Of a stretch of 64,000 nucleotides of DNA, positions 33,315 through 43,002 are shown piece by piece. Source of the DNA: Desulfobacteraceae bacterium (GTDB taxonomy: Bacteria > Desulfobacterota > Desulfobacteria > Desulfobacterales > Desulfosarcinaceae); NCBI GenBank assembly GCA_003599575.1, contig QZKV01000194.1, forward strand, positions 22,825 through 86,824, in the 5' to 3' direction. The notes beneath the pieces were generated by a model, which did not search any database, was not told where the DNA came from, and saw only the letters and a program-made list of their open reading frames with translations. The position numbers and the translations under genes are program-made. Numbering within the stretch: the stretch's first letter is position 1; each line of letters opens with the position of its first letter.

Positions 33315-34181
33315 CTATCCGAACCGCCCGGTGATATAGTCTTGCGTGAGCTTGTGCCGCGGAGCGGTAAACACCTGCTCGGTATGGCCCACTTCAATCA
33401 GATCTCCGAGGTGAAAGTAGGCTGTGCGCTGGGAGACACGGGCCGCCTGCTGCATGGAGTGGGTTACGATCACGATGGAATACTGCCGCCGCAAATCGTC
33501 GATCAATTCCTCGATCTTACCGGTGGCGATGGGGTCTAGGGCGCTGCAGGGTTCATCCATGAGAATCACCTCGGGGCCCACGGCAATGGTGCGCGCGATG
33601 CACAAGCGTTGCTGCTGACCGCCCGAAAGGCTGGTCCCCGGGTGACTGAGCTGATCCTTGACCTCTTCCCAAAGGCCTGCCTTTCGCAAGGAGGTCTCCA
33701 CGATTTCGTCCAATTCGGAGCGCGTGCGGGCAAGTCCGTGAATTTTAGGTCCATAGGCCACGTTGTCGTAAATCGATTTGGGAAAAGGATTGGGCTTCTG
33801 GAAAACCATGCCCACCTGGGCACGCAAAGGAACCACATCCACGTTGCGGGCATAGATGTCCTGGCCGTCCAGAAGAATTTTTCCGCTGACCCGGCACCCT
33901 TCGATCGTGTCGTTCATGCGATTGAAGCAACGGATGAACGTGGACTTGCCGCATCCGGAGGGACCGATCATGGCGATGACCTGATTGCGTCCGATATCCA
34001 GCGACACATCGCGAACGGCATGCGTCTGAGAATAATACACATTGACGCCGCGGCAGGTCATGCGCGGATTGCCCACAAAGGGCTGTCCGACCGTGGATTC
34101 CTTCCGGCCGGCGCCGGACGCGTCCGATGCGGTGGATCTATCTTCTCTTGCGGTGGCGACCTCCCCGGCGGGCTTCACCAT
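33315..34181 (-). CDS. pstB: PstB, phosphate ABC transporter ATPase
   Basis: About 288 residues. Walker A GPSGCGKST, signature LSGGQQQR and Walker B VILMDEPCSALDP are intact, and MIGPSGCGKSTFIRCFNRMND is the PstB hallmark. An N-terminal extension of about 40 residues rich in Ala, Gly and Ser precedes the family start (MTCRGVNVYYSQTHA). The ATG at 34181 has GGAGGAG directly before it, a close spacing; ATG 34202, TTG 34214 or the internal ATG near MTCRG are alternatives. It energises the PstCA channel. Confidence 0.93.
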   Translation of the reverse strand: MVKPAGEVATAREDRSTASDASGAGRKESTVGQPFVGNPRMTCRGVNVYYSQTHAVRDVSLDIGRNQVIAMIGPSGCGKSTFIRCFNRMNDTIEGCRVSGKILLDGQDIYARNVDVVPLRAQVGMVFQKPNPFPKSIYDNVAYGPKIHGLARTRSELDEIVETSLRKAGLWEEVKDQLSHPGTSLSGGQQQRLCIARTIAVGPEVILMDEPCSALDPIATGKIEELIDDLRRQYSIVIVTHSMQQAARVSQRTAYFHLGDLIEVGHTEQVFTAPRHKLTQDYITGRFG

Positions 34182-34281
34182 CTCCTCCTTTTGTAGCTGC
34201 ATGCGATACTTCAATCTTATCCAACCTTTCGCAAACGTATGCTGTCGATGTTATTGCCCCGGAATTGCTCTTTGCGCATGC

Positions 34282-34298
34282 GGGATGCTCTGCATCCC
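34282..34298 (-). other. intercistronic hairpin after pstS
   Basis: GGGATGC/GCATCCC stem with a 3-nt loop, extended by further GC pairs around a two-base bulge, 15 nt after the pstS stop. There is no T-run, so it is more likely an mRNA-stabilising or partial-termination element that raises PstS over PstB. Confidence 0.5.
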
Positions 34299-34312
34299 CC
34301 GCCGAAACATGC

Positions 34313-35380
34313 CTATTTCAGTTGATCGAGGGTAAGCGTCTTAAGCTCTTTGGCATTCTGGTGAAACTGCCTGCGTTCGGCATCCGGCAGGGGGATCAGG
34401 CCCTTGTCGCTCAAATATCCATCCATTCCCCAGGCTTTTTCGGAACTGAATTCATCCAGATATTCACGCATTCCGGGAATTCTGCCCACATGGACTTTCT
34501 TGACGTAAAAGAAAAGCGGCCGCGAAACCGGATAGCTTCCGTCGGCAATGGCCTCGAAAGTGGGTTCGACCCCCTCGACGCGCGCACCCTGGATCTTATC
34601 CGTGTTTTGATCCAAAAAACTGTACCCGAAAATTCCTATGGCATTGGGATTGGCCTCCAGTTTCTGCACGATCAGGTTATCGTTTTCGCCGGCTTCGATG
34701 TAAGCACCATCTTCGCGGATCGTTTGAGAGATGGCCGTGAACTGCCTGGAATCGGTTTTCTGCATGGCCTTGATCCAGTCGAAAGACCCGGCCCCCTGTT
34801 CCATCACCAGCTCGACAAAGGCGTCGCGGGTGCCGGAGGTGGGCGGCGGCCCCAGGACTTCGATCCTAACGGCCGGCAGTGCGGGGTTGACCTGGTTCCA
34901 TGTCTTATACGGATTGGGCACCAGCTTCTGAGAGTTCGCGTCGGGCACCTGTTTGGCCAGCGCCAAAAACAGGTCCTTGCGCGTAATGCTCAGTTGAGGG
35001 GCTCGCCTTGAATTGGCCGCCACAATGCCGTCATAGCCGATTTTGACTTCCACGACATCGCTCACGCCTTTGCTTGTGCAGGTTTCGAATTCCGAGGCTT
35101 TGATCCGGCGGCTGGAGTTGGTGATGTCCGGGTGCCCGACCCCCACCCCGCTGCAGAAAAGCTTAAATCCGCCGCCCGATCCGGTCGATTCGATCTTGGG
35201 TGTTTTAAATGCTGTGGTTTTGCCGAACTGTTCGGCCACCACGGTCGCAAACGGGTAGACCGTGGAAGAGCCTACGATGCTGATGTAATCCCGGGTTGCC
35301 TGGGCGGCGGACGGCGCCGTGCTTCCCATCCAGAAAAGGACCGCCGCGGCGGCCGGCCAAGCGAGTTTTTTCTTAAACAT
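34313..35380 (-). CDS. pstS: PstS, periplasmic phosphate-binding protein
   Basis: 355 residues. A signal peptide (MFKKKLAWPAAAAVLFWMG, cut near SAAQA) is followed by the phosphate-binding start ISIVGSSTVYPFA and ESTGSGGGFKLFCSGVG. IGYDGIVAAN is also typical. It captures phosphate for PstCA. ATG 35380 is preferred because AAAGGAG lies 6 nt upstream. Its place after pstC and pstA, rather than first in the operon, is unusual. Confidence 0.94.
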   Translation of the reverse strand: MFKKKLAWPAAAAVLFWMGSTAPSAAQATRDYISIVGSSTVYPFATVVAEQFGKTTAFKTPKIESTGSGGGFKLFCSGVGVGHPDITNSSRRIKASEFETCTSKGVSDVVEVKIGYDGIVAANSRRAPQLSITRKDLFLALAKQVPDANSQKLVPNPYKTWNQVNPALPAVRIEVLGPPPTSGTRDAFVELVMEQGAGSFDWIKAMQKTDSRQFTAISQTIREDGAYIEAGENDNLIVQKLEANPNAIGIFGYSFLDQNTDKIQGARVEGVEPTFEAIADGSYPVSRPLFFYVKKVHVGRIPGMREYLDEFSSEKAWGMDGYLSDKGLIPLPDAERRQFHQNAKELKTLTLDQLK

Positions 35381-35434
35381 GACCATCTCCTTTGTTTTTT
35401 GCGTTAAGGTGAGGGACTCTTTTCTTCAATACAA

Positions 35435-36748
35435 CTACCAGCGGCGCTCGAATTTTTTGCGCAGCACTACGGCCATTCCGTTCATGAGGATCAGAAAGGC
35501 CAACAGCACCAGCGTGGCCGCTGAAGTGCGCTCAACAAAAGCCCGTTCGGGGCTGTCCGCCCACAAGAAAATCTGCACCGGCAAAGCGGTGGCCGGAGCG
35601 GTTAAATTGCCGGGAATATCCACGATAAAGGCCACCATGCCGATCATCAGCAGGGGCGCGGTCTCGCCGAGCGCCCGGGCCATGCCGATGATCGCGCCGG
35701 TCAGCATGCCGGGCAGGGCCAGGGGAAGCACATGGTGCAGGATCATTTGCATTTTACTGGCGCCTATGCTCAGCGCGGCATCGCGGATCGACGGAGGCAC
35801 CGACTGCAAAGCCGCCCGGCTGGCGATGATGATGACCGGCAAAGTCATCAGGGTCAGCACCAGCCCGCCCACCAGCGGCGCAGAACGCGGCAGCCCGAAG
35901 GCATTCAGGAATACGGCCAGGCCCAGCAGGCCGAAGACAATGGAGGGTACGGCCGCCAGATTGTTGATATTGACTTCAATCAGGTCGGTCCAGCGATTGC
36001 GCGGGGCAAACTCCTCCAGGTACACGGCCGTGGCCAACCCGAGGGGAAAAGAGAGCAGCAGCGTTATCAGCAAGGTGAAAAAGCTGCCGTAAACCGCCCC
36101 CCGAATTCCGGCCAATTCAGGCTCGCGGCTGTCGCCGGCCAGAAAAAAGGCGCGGTTGAATTTCTTTTTAAGATCGCCCGCGGCCTTGAGCCGGTCGATC
36201 CAGGCCAACTGTTCGGGGCTCAAGCGGCCGCTTTGGGGCGCCAGATGGCCTTTCACCAGCATGTCCACATCATCGTCGGCCGGCACCCATATGGAACGGC
36301 GCGCGCCGATCAACGCGCGGTCCTCCAGGACCATGCGTCGCAAATGGAAAGCGGCCCCCGAACTGACCAGCCCGACCAGCCGGCGCTTGTCGCTGCGGCC
36401 GCTGACATCAGGAAACATGGCGTACAGCGACTCCTTCACCAAACCCGGATAATCGGCGCCCATCTCGCCCTGGCTGAAAAACTCGGCATCGAAATGGACC
36501 TTGAGCCGGATATGGGTCTGCAAAACGGCCGTATAACCGTTCCCCAGAATGCTGATAAACAAAAATGCCAGAAAGGCCAGACTGATCAGGATCGCCGCAA
36601 TTCCCATCCGCCGGAAACGGCGTTCGGCCCGATAACGGCGTCGCAAACCGCGCTGGACGATGTCGCTGGGTTTGGACGGCGCATATTCCTTGGCCGGCGC
36701 GCGATCGTAAACCCTGCCGGTATCTTCGCGGATGACTTCCCTATTCAT
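35435..36748 (-). CDS. pstA: PstA, phosphate ABC transporter permease
   Basis: 437 residues, long for PstA. Extra N-terminal material of about 200 residues (one membrane helix then a soluble region with KVHFDAEFF, DUF3333-like) precedes the permease core. The core has YLEEFAPRNRWTD, NLAAVPSIVFGLLGLAVF and the EAA loop AALSIGASKMQMILHHVLPLALPG. It forms the channel with PstC, whose gene it overlaps by 8 nt. Confidence 0.94.
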   Translation of the reverse strand: MNREVIREDTGRVYDRAPAKEYAPSKPSDIVQRGLRRRYRAERRFRRMGIAAILISLAFLAFLFISILGNGYTAVLQTHIRLKVHFDAEFFSQGEMGADYPGLVKESLYAMFPDVSGRSDKRRLVGLVSSGAAFHLRRMVLEDRALIGARRSIWVPADDDVDMLVKGHLAPQSGRLSPEQLAWIDRLKAAGDLKKKFNRAFFLAGDSREPELAGIRGAVYGSFFTLLITLLLSFPLGLATAVYLEEFAPRNRWTDLIEVNINNLAAVPSIVFGLLGLAVFLNAFGLPRSAPLVGGLVLTLMTLPVIIIASRAALQSVPPSIRDAALSIGASKMQMILHHVLPLALPGMLTGAIIGMARALGETAPLLMIGMVAFIVDIPGNLTAPATALPVQIFLWADSPERAFVERTSAATLVLLAFLILMNGMAVVLRKKFERRW

Positions 36749-38132
36749 ACTGCTCCCGATATCTGCGAACCACGTGCAAAGCGATGATGTTCAAACCCAG
36801 CGTGATCACAAAAAGAAGCAATCCCAATGCAAAAGCCGCCAGGGTCTTGGGGCTGTCGAACTCCTGATCCCCCACCAGAAGCGTGACGATCTGCACGGTC
36901 ACCGTGGTTACGGTCTTAAAGGGATTCAGGGTCATGTTGGCCGTCAATCCGGCGGCCATTACCACGATCATGGTTTCCCCGATGGCCCGCGATACGGCCA
37001 GCAGCACCCCGCCAACGATGCCGGGCAGAGCCGCAGGCAGCACCACCTTCTTGATGGTCTCGGCCTGAGTGGCCCCCAGGCCGTAGGACCCATCACGCAG
37101 CGCTTGGGGAACGGCGTTGATCATGTCATCGGAAAGAGAGGAGACAAAAGGGATGATCATGATGCCCATGACCAATCCGGCGGCCATGGCGCTTTCCGAG
37201 GAGACATCCAAACCGATGGCCCGGCCGGCGGAGCGAACGACCGGCGCGACCACCAAGGCGGCAAAAAAGCCGTATACGACCGTAGGAATGCCGGCCAGGA
37301 TCTCCATCAATGGTTTTGCCGCGGAACGGAAGCGTTTGCCGGCATATTCGGACATATAGATGGCGGCCATCAATCCGATCGGTACGGACACGGCCATGGC
37401 GATGGCCGAAATCAGCAAGGTGCCCGCGAAAACAGGCACCGCTCCAAAGGCGCCGCTGGACCCCACCTGATCGGTGCGGATGGCCATCTGAGGGCTCCAG
37501 TGCAGACCGAACAGAAATTCGGTCAGCGGAACCGATTGAAAAAACCGCAAGGCTTCGTAGAGCACGGACAAAACGATGCCGATAGTCGTAAAAATGGCAA
37601 TGGTGGAACATGCCCCCAGGGCCCATAGCACCATCCGTTCCACATAATTGCGCGCCCGCAGTTTCGCATGAATGCGCCCGCGCACCGCCACCAGTCCGAG
37701 CACGCCCACGGACATCACCACAGCAGCCAGCGCGGTGTTGCCGATGTACTGAAGGCGTCGGTAATGCGCAGCCGCGGCCTGGGTGTGTCCATTGACCTGG
37801 CCCGGCGCAATGTTGCCGTCGACCATGTTGCGGATATCATTGATAACAAGGCTCAGGCGCGCCGGGGAGAGCGACTGCATATCGGCCGGCAAATCGGCGA
37901 TCACCCATCGGGTGATGATGTGGGTGTCCAAAGACTGCCATACGACATAAATCAGCAAGGCCGGCAGGCCGCACCAAAGCGCGGTAAGCACGCCATAATA
38001 GGGCGGCCGGGAGTGCAGGATCCGAACCGCCTCCGGCCCGCCGGCAACGGCCATTGAACGCCGCAGGCCGGCATAGTAAGCCAGGGCGGTGAGGATCAGC
38101 AGAAGGATTAAAAGGGTTTTGGGCGTTATCAT
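36741..38132 (-). CDS. pstC: PstC, phosphate ABC transporter permease
   Basis: 463 residues with an enlarged N-terminal half (membrane helices around residues 1-25 and 45-65, a periplasmic region, and helices near 135-155 and 170-190). The permease core has MSEYAGKRFRSAAKPLMEILAGIPTVVYG split over its helices, and the EAA loop SYGLGATQAETIKKVVLPAALPG. First gene of the operon. Together with the equally enlarged PstA it belongs to the long PstCA subclass. Confidence 0.94.
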   Translation of the reverse strand: MITPKTLLILLLILTALAYYAGLRRSMAVAGGPEAVRILHSRPPYYGVLTALWCGLPALLIYVVWQSLDTHIITRWVIADLPADMQSLSPARLSLVINDIRNMVDGNIAPGQVNGHTQAAAAHYRRLQYIGNTALAAVVMSVGVLGLVAVRGRIHAKLRARNYVERMVLWALGACSTIAIFTTIGIVLSVLYEALRFFQSVPLTEFLFGLHWSPQMAIRTDQVGSSGAFGAVPVFAGTLLISAIAMAVSVPIGLMAAIYMSEYAGKRFRSAAKPLMEILAGIPTVVYGFFAALVVAPVVRSAGRAIGLDVSSESAMAAGLVMGIMIIPFVSSLSDDMINAVPQALRDGSYGLGATQAETIKKVVLPAALPGIVGGVLLAVSRAIGETMIVVMAAGLTANMTLNPFKTVTTVTVQIVTLLVGDQEFDSPKTLAAFALGLLLFVITLGLNIIALHVVRRYREQYE

Positions 38133-38457
38133 CGGGCGATTTCCGTGTTCATGTTCAGCCGTTTCTGCAAAGCTGTCGGCAAACTAACCCGGCGCTGTTT
38201 GGAAATTGTTCAGCGAGGGTTAGAATTTGGTTTACCTCGCCGCTTCCGTGATCGATTGGGCGTCAAACACCTCGACTGGTAAAATGGCGGGCAAAGCCCG
38301 GGCCTTTGGAGCCATTGCAAGCATGGCTGGAACGGAAAAGGCTTGGCAAGCGTGCGCGGGCGAGCTAATTAGCAGTCCGGCGGGTGCGTTGAACGTCCGG
38401 AGACGGCCGGAGCCCCGAGTGTTTTGTCAAACCCTTTGAATTCAAATCGTAGATGCG
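38133..38457. other. pst promoter region
   Basis: 325 nt between pstC (leftward) and the flavodoxin-fold gene (rightward). A 70-codon frame at 38227 has no ribosome site. I looked for CTGTCAT-type Pho boxes and did not find a convincing one, and no phoB/phoR gene is in the window. Confidence 0.45.
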
Positions 38458-39069
38458 ATGGGCTTGAACATTCTGATCATTTTAGGTCACCCCGACCGCT
38501 TCAGTTTCAATCATGCGCTTGCCCGGGCGGTATGCGCGGTGTTGGTGGAAAACCGCCACCAGGTGGTGTTTCACGACCTGTACGCGGAGGGCTTCGATCC
38601 GTTCCTTGCGCCGGAAGAAATCCCGCTCGACGGCAGGGTGCCGGCGCCGATCCGGCAACATTGCGACCAGCTGCAGTCGGCCGACGGCATCGTGATCGTC
38701 CACCCCAATTGGTGGGGGCAGCCGCCGGCCATATTAAAAGGCTGGATCGACCGCGTCGTGCGTCCCGGTGTTGCCTATCGATTCGAGGAGGGCGACTGCG
38801 GCGAGGGAGTGCCCGTCGGTCTGCTCAAAGCCCGCACGGCGCTTGTCTTAAACACATCCAACACTCCTGAAAGACGGGAATTCACCGAGTTCGGCGATCC
38901 GCTGGAGACCATATGGAAACGGTGCATTTTCGGCCTGTGCGGGGTGCCGCATGTTCGGCGCCGCATGTTCAACGTGATCTGCACCAGCTCACTGGAACAA
39001 AGACAGGAGTGGCTGGCCGAAGCCCGGAAACTGGCGGCCGAACTCTTCCCGGCGCAGATTCAGGCTTAG
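38458..39069 (+). CDS. flavodoxin-fold NAD(P)H oxidoreductase
   Basis: 203 residues of the MdaB/KefF/quinone reductase family: N-terminal LIILGHPDRFSFNHALARA and the flavin-contact segment VHPNWWGQPPAILKGWIDRVVRPGVAY. It probably reduces quinones or similar electrophiles with NAD(P)H and FMN or FAD in the cytoplasm. The ATG has no strong ribosome site. It stands alone next to the pst operon. Confidence 0.88.
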   Translation: MGLNILIILGHPDRFSFNHALARAVCAVLVENRHQVVFHDLYAEGFDPFLAPEEIPLDGRVPAPIRQHCDQLQSADGIVIVHPNWWGQPPAILKGWIDRVVRPGVAYRFEEGDCGEGVPVGLLKARTALVLNTSNTPERREFTEFGDPLETIWKRCIFGLCGVPHVRRRMFNVICTSSLEQRQEWLAEARKLAAELFPAQIQA

Positions 39070-39244
39070 TTGTTGTCGGTCCGGTTCTTCCGATGGTCTT
39101 AAAAAGTCCCTGAACCGTTCACCTTGGCGCAGGCCTGAACCGTTTTTTCAAACTGTTCTTGATTTTCCTTTTTTGCTCGTTATCGTTTAACCTGCATCGA
39201 TTCTTTTCCACCCCAACTACTTACCCGTCCCCGAAAGGCACCCC

Positions 39245-39685
39245 ATGCAAAGAAATGAATTTTCATTCTTCCATTCGCTTCGCGTCCGGTACGCTGAAAC
39301 AGATGCCCAGGGAGTCGTATTCAATGCACATTATCTGACGTGGTTTGACACCGCCATAACAGAGTATTTGCGCGATACAGGCTACAGTTACAAAGAGCTT
39401 TTTACTTCGCGCGATTTGGATTTTCATCTGGTCAAGGCCACGGTGGAATACTTGCGCCCGATCGGATTCGACGATGTGGTCGAAGTCGGTGTACGTGTCG
39501 CACGGATCGGTAATTCGAGCGTTACGTTTGCTTTGGCCGTCTTTATCGCAGGGCAAGCGGAATGCCGCTCCCGTGGAGAGATCATATGGGTTTGCGCGAA
39601 AGTCGGGACCCACAAATCCCATCCTCTGCCGCCTGACGCCACAGCCCTGCTCGGTGCGTTAGACTCAAGAAGGATGCAGGGGTAG
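39245..39685 (+). CDS. acyl-CoA thioesterase, YbgC/4HBT hotdog family
   Basis: 146 residues with the hotdog signature RVRYAETDAQGVVFNAHYLTWFD, in which the Asp near position 19 is catalytic. ATVEYLRPIGFDDVVEV also fits. It hydrolyses acyl-CoA thioesters; the chain type is not predictable. AAAGG precedes the ATG. Single gene. Confidence 0.9.
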   Translation: MQRNEFSFFHSLRVRYAETDAQGVVFNAHYLTWFDTAITEYLRDTGYSYKELFTSRDLDFHLVKATVEYLRPIGFDDVVEVGVRVARIGNSSVTFALAVFIAGQAECRSRGEIIWVCAKVGTHKSHPLPPDATALLGALDSRRMQG

Positions 39686-39965
39686 GGATGATCATGCCTG
39701 CAACATGGTTCTCCCGGGGCAGGGCCTTTGGACTTGGGACGGCAGCCACATGTTCTCTTGATGAATTAATATCCTCAAGCTTCGTTTGTCAGCTGCCGAT
39801 AGAGTTAACGGTTCCGCTTGGTAGTCATAACGAAGCTGCTGCTTGCCATGACAGGAACCACCACCTGAGCTCTCGGAAGGGCCGGGAGCCCGGCCGTTGA
39901 ACACTTCACCGATAAAAAATAGCGGGGTTTTGAAACAACTTCCAGCCATTTCGCAAGGAGAGCAA

Positions 39966-40196
39966 ATGCCCAACACCATCGCGCATTATCAACGGCTGAA
40001 GCAAATCGAGCTTGAAATCAAAGAAGCCAGGCAACGTCTTCCGGCCCACTCGGTCAAACCGGTGTTGATGCAAGCCCTTTTTACGCTCGAGGACGAGCGT
40101 GACGCCATTTTGAAGCAGCTGCGGGCTTTGCCCCAGGATCCCGTCAATCCGTTGGGCCAGCCAAGGCCGTTCGGCCTGGCGCCGCCACTGAACTGA
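39966..40196 (+). CDS. small helical protein, unknown
   Basis: 76 residues: a charged helical stretch (HYQRLKQIELEIKEARQRLP and TLEDERDAILKQLRAL) then a Pro-rich tail (DPVNPLGQPRPFGLAPP). AAGGAG lies 5 nt before the ATG, which decides this start over an upstream frame. Probably a short coiled-coil protein; the family is not recognised. Confidence 0.65.
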   Translation: MPNTIAHYQRLKQIELEIKEARQRLPAHSVKPVLMQALFTLEDERDAILKQLRALPQDPVNPLGQPRPFGLAPPLN

Positions 40197-40225
40197 GAAA
40201 CGGGATTTGCCTGCGCGGACTGACA

Positions 40226-40729
40226 TCACGCGGCATCGTAGAGCGCCCTGCCCCGCGGCCAGGCTTTCATCACCTGCCGCATGAGAGTCAGCTCCCCCGT
40301 ATGATACGCATTGTGATCGGCCGCGAGCAGAATCTCCCTGAAGATGGTGTAGGTTTTCGCGTGGGGGATGGGCGCAAGCAGGTCCGTTTGCAGGTCTGCG
40401 GCCATTTTTTCCAATGCGGCACGCTCCGCAAGGAAGCTGCGGATGGTCTTCCGCCATCCGGTTTCGTCCGTTTTCTGGGCGGGTGAAGGAAAATAGCCTT
40501 GCGGCCACTCCGGCGATACATGCCCGGGGTCTTGAATGAAAGCGACAATATCCCAGAGCACCCTGCGCATGTGTTCGATAATATGCCAGGCCGAATAAGG
40601 CATATGCGGCGCCTTATCGTTGATCCGGGCGAGCGGGAAATCTTCAACGACCTCTTCAAAGGTCATGTGCGCATTGCCGCCGCGAAGCAATGCCATCAGC
40701 TCCGCGCGAAGAACTTCTTCCTTTCGCAT
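40226..40729 (-). CDS. DinB-family protein
   Basis: 167 residues, a four-helix bundle with three His likely to bind a metal: AWHIIEHMRRVLWDI and AADHNAYHTGELTLMRQ. DinB-like proteins are often thiol-dependent transferases, but the function of this member is unknown. Start set by GGAGGAG 8 nt upstream of ATG 40729. Confidence 0.85.
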   Translation of the reverse strand: MRKEEVLRAELMALLRGGNAHMTFEEVVEDFPLARINDKAPHMPYSAWHIIEHMRRVLWDIVAFIQDPGHVSPEWPQGYFPSPAQKTDETGWRKTIRSFLAERAALEKMAADLQTDLLAPIPHAKTYTIFREILLAADHNAYHTGELTLMRQVMKAWPRGRALYDAA

Positions 40730-40792
40730 AACAAATCTCCTCCTCCAATTGTTATGGATGTAGTTTTTCTTCCGAGTGCCCAAAGGCGGGCT

Positions 40793-41497
40793 TCAGGACC
40801 TGAGTCCGGCAAGAAAGGCCAGGACGAAATCGATGTGCCGCCGCATTGTGGTGAATGCCTGAACCGGATCACGGTCCCTGATGGCATAAAAAATGGAGCG
40901 GTGTTGCTCCAGGATAAGTTCGATGTTACCCGGCTTTTCGTAAAGCTGAACGAGATTTTCCCGGATGCCGTAAAAGAGAAGGTCGTAAAAGTTTTTCATG
41001 ATATGGACCTGGAGCGGGTTTTTCATGGCAAAGGAAATCGCCATATGAAACGATACATCCGCTTCGGTGCCCAGCCGACCGGAGGCCACCTCTTCATTCA
41101 TCTCCGTGAAGCTTCTTTCAAGAAATCGGATGTCTTCCTCGGTGGCCCGGCGCGCCGCATAGGCTGCGGCATTGCACTCCAGGCCCATGCGCACTTCCAG
41201 AAGATTCTCAAGGGATGCGTCCTGGGCCGCCATGGCCTTGGCCAGTGGATTCTGGGTGTCAACGGGAACGCGCACAAAGGTGCCCTGCCCTTGGCGGTGC
41301 TCTAAAAGTCCAGTGGCGACCATTTTGCTGATGGCATCCCGAATCGAGGTTCGGCTGACCTTCAAGATTTCGGCCAGTTCCCTCTCAGGCATGATCTGCT
41401 GGCCGGGCTTGAATTCTCCGCGAAGCACCAATTCCCGAAGCTGGTCAAAAACCTGGTCCGAAATGCGCTTCGGTTTGATTGGCTTTAAAGAGGGCAT
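40793..41497 (-). CDS. GntR/FadR-family regulator of the lactate region
   Basis: 234 residues. The N-terminal winged helix has QVFDQLRELVLRGEFKPGQQIMPERELAEILKVSRTSIRDAI split over two helices; the C-terminal FCD ligand domain has metal-site His in DVSFHMAIS and EQHRSIFYAI. This is the PdhR/LldR branch, whose members bind ATTGGTnnnACCAAT-like palindromes. Three such sites lie in the control regions of glcD/lutA and the TRAP operon. It follows glcF by 5 nt, so it is made with the genes it probably controls. Confidence 0.88.
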   Translation of the reverse strand: MPSLKPIKPKRISDQVFDQLRELVLRGEFKPGQQIMPERELAEILKVSRTSIRDAISKMVATGLLEHRQGQGTFVRVPVDTQNPLAKAMAAQDASLENLLEVRMGLECNAAAYAARRATEEDIRFLERSFTEMNEEVASGRLGTEADVSFHMAISFAMKNPLQVHIMKNFYDLLFYGIRENLVQLYEKPGNIELILEQHRSIFYAIRDRDPVQAFTTMRRHIDFVLAFLAGLRS

Positions 41498-41502
41498 TTG
41501 GT

Positions 41503-42798
41503 TTAATTCTCGACTTCTGCAAAAATTTCGATGGGGTGGCGAACGGCAACTCTATTTCCCGCCCTGGAAAGCACATCCGAGATCTGCATCATGCAGGCCG
41601 GGCAGCCGGTAGCCACCACCGAAGCACCGGTGTCGACGATCCGCTTTCCCTTGATCTTGCCGAGCTTAGTTGAGATTTCGTAATACTGCAAATTAAATGT
41701 CCCGCCCATCCCGCAGCAGGCATCCGGGTCGTTCATCTCAACCAGACGGCAATCAGGGTTGGCCCGGATCAACTGTCGGGGCTCGGCAAAAACACCGAGG
41801 GATTTTTTCAGGTGACAGGGATCATGGCAGGTGACCACTGTCTTGGCTGCCTTTGTCACGGCAGGGGCCGGATTGAACTGTGAGACCATGAAGGCGTTGA
41901 TGTCTTGGGTCTTAACGGAGAGGCGCGCAACGCGCTCCTGAAACTCGGCGGTTTGGTCATGCACCATGGCCGGCCACACCTTCTTGATGGTCGAAGTGCA
42001 AGTGGCGCAGGCAGTCACGAGGGTGTCGTACGCTTGAGCTTCGAACAGGGCCAGGTTGTGTTTCAGCAAACTGAGAAATGTTTGCCTGTCTCCGGAAGAT
42101 AACGCCGGGATCCCGCAGCATCCCTGCGTTCCGGGAAGAAAAACGCCAACCCCGTATCGGCGCAGAATCTTTAAGGAGGCCCTTGCGATTTGCGGAAACA
42201 CCTTATCGATAAGGCACCCGACAAAGAACCCGACACGCAGGCCGCCACTGGTTCCCGAAGGGATGATCATTGGCGGGGTTTCCTGGTGGAAGGCTTGCGG
42301 GGCCAAAGTCCGAAAGTGCCGACCTCCCAGCAAAGGAGAGGCGATCCGCGCGCAGGAGGTGCCGATGACATCGTCGACCGGTTTTGTAAAAATTGTCTGA
42401 AATCGGCTGGCCCATTCGACCACCCGGTCGAAAATTTGCGGGTGGGCCAGAAGGCCTCGCAAAACCATGCGCTTGGCGGGTGGAAGCCCCAGAAAACCGG
42501 CTAGAATCGCCCTTGCCTGGAGAAATATATCGAGCACTTTTACACCGCTGGGGCAGTTGGCGGCGCAACTGCCGCACAAAAGGCAACGATTGAGACGCTC
42601 ATAGGCCCCCTCCGGATTTTCGAACATCTCCTGCATGAGACCGTCGAGCAGCGCGAGCTTTCCACGCGCCACGTCGGCTTCACGTCCGGTTTGCGAAAAG
42701 ACCGGACAAACCGCCTGGCACATGCCGCAACGCATGCACGCCACGAGCCCATCTTCCAGCTCGCGCATCAGGTGAGCGATGGCCTTGATATCTGACAT
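41503..42798 (-). CDS. glcF: glycolate/D-lactate oxidase iron-sulfur subunit (GlcF-like)
   Basis: 431 residues. Two ferredoxin-type [4Fe-4S] motifs lie near the N-terminus (CMRCGMCQAVCPVF and CLLCGSCAANCPSG). Two CCG domains follow (GCCGIPALS and CCGMGGTFNLQY). It passes electrons from the FAD subunit encoded upstream at 43200 toward the quinone pool or another carrier. ATG 42798 is chosen because MSDIKAIAHLMRELEDGL fits the family start; there is no strong ribosome site, and an ATG 19 codons upstream remains possible. Confidence 0.9.
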   Translation of the reverse strand: MSDIKAIAHLMRELEDGLVACMRCGMCQAVCPVFSQTGREADVARGKLALLDGLMQEMFENPEGAYERLNRCLLCGSCAANCPSGVKVLDIFLQARAILAGFLGLPPAKRMVLRGLLAHPQIFDRVVEWASRFQTIFTKPVDDVIGTSCARIASPLLGGRHFRTLAPQAFHQETPPMIIPSGTSGGLRVGFFVGCLIDKVFPQIARASLKILRRYGVGVFLPGTQGCCGIPALSSGDRQTFLSLLKHNLALFEAQAYDTLVTACATCTSTIKKVWPAMVHDQTAEFQERVARLSVKTQDINAFMVSQFNPAPAVTKAAKTVVTCHDPCHLKKSLGVFAEPRQLIRANPDCRLVEMNDPDACCGMGGTFNLQYYEISTKLGKIKGKRIVDTGASVVATGCPACMMQISDVLSRAGNRVAVRHPIEIFAEVEN

Positions 42799-42956
42799 TT
42801 TTTTCAAACCATTGTGACCTTTGTCAGAAACATCCACGCAAAAAGTGTGCTTCATCGCGAAAAGCCATACTTACGATGTAAACACACTATCTAAGCCTGG
42901 ATGCTCCATATATCTATATATCTATGCTTTTCCCTGTGTCTGTGGGCTAAAAGAAA

Positions 42957-42994
42957 AAATCCCCCTAAGTCCCCCTTTTTCAAAGGGGGATTTT
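42957..42994. repeat. CCCCCTTT/AAAGGGGG hairpin element
   Basis: TCCCCCTTT/AAAGGGGGA stem with a 3-nt loop, preceded by another CCCCC and flanked by AAAAAAT and TTTTC. It could work as a terminator in either direction. It resembles a dispersed intergenic element of Deltaproteobacteria. Confidence 0.6.
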
Positions 42995-43002
42995 CATCCG
43001 CT

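Noticed and set aside
38227..38439. 70-codon frame upstream of the flavodoxin-fold gene
   Set aside because: No ribosome site or homology pattern; lies in the pst promoter region.
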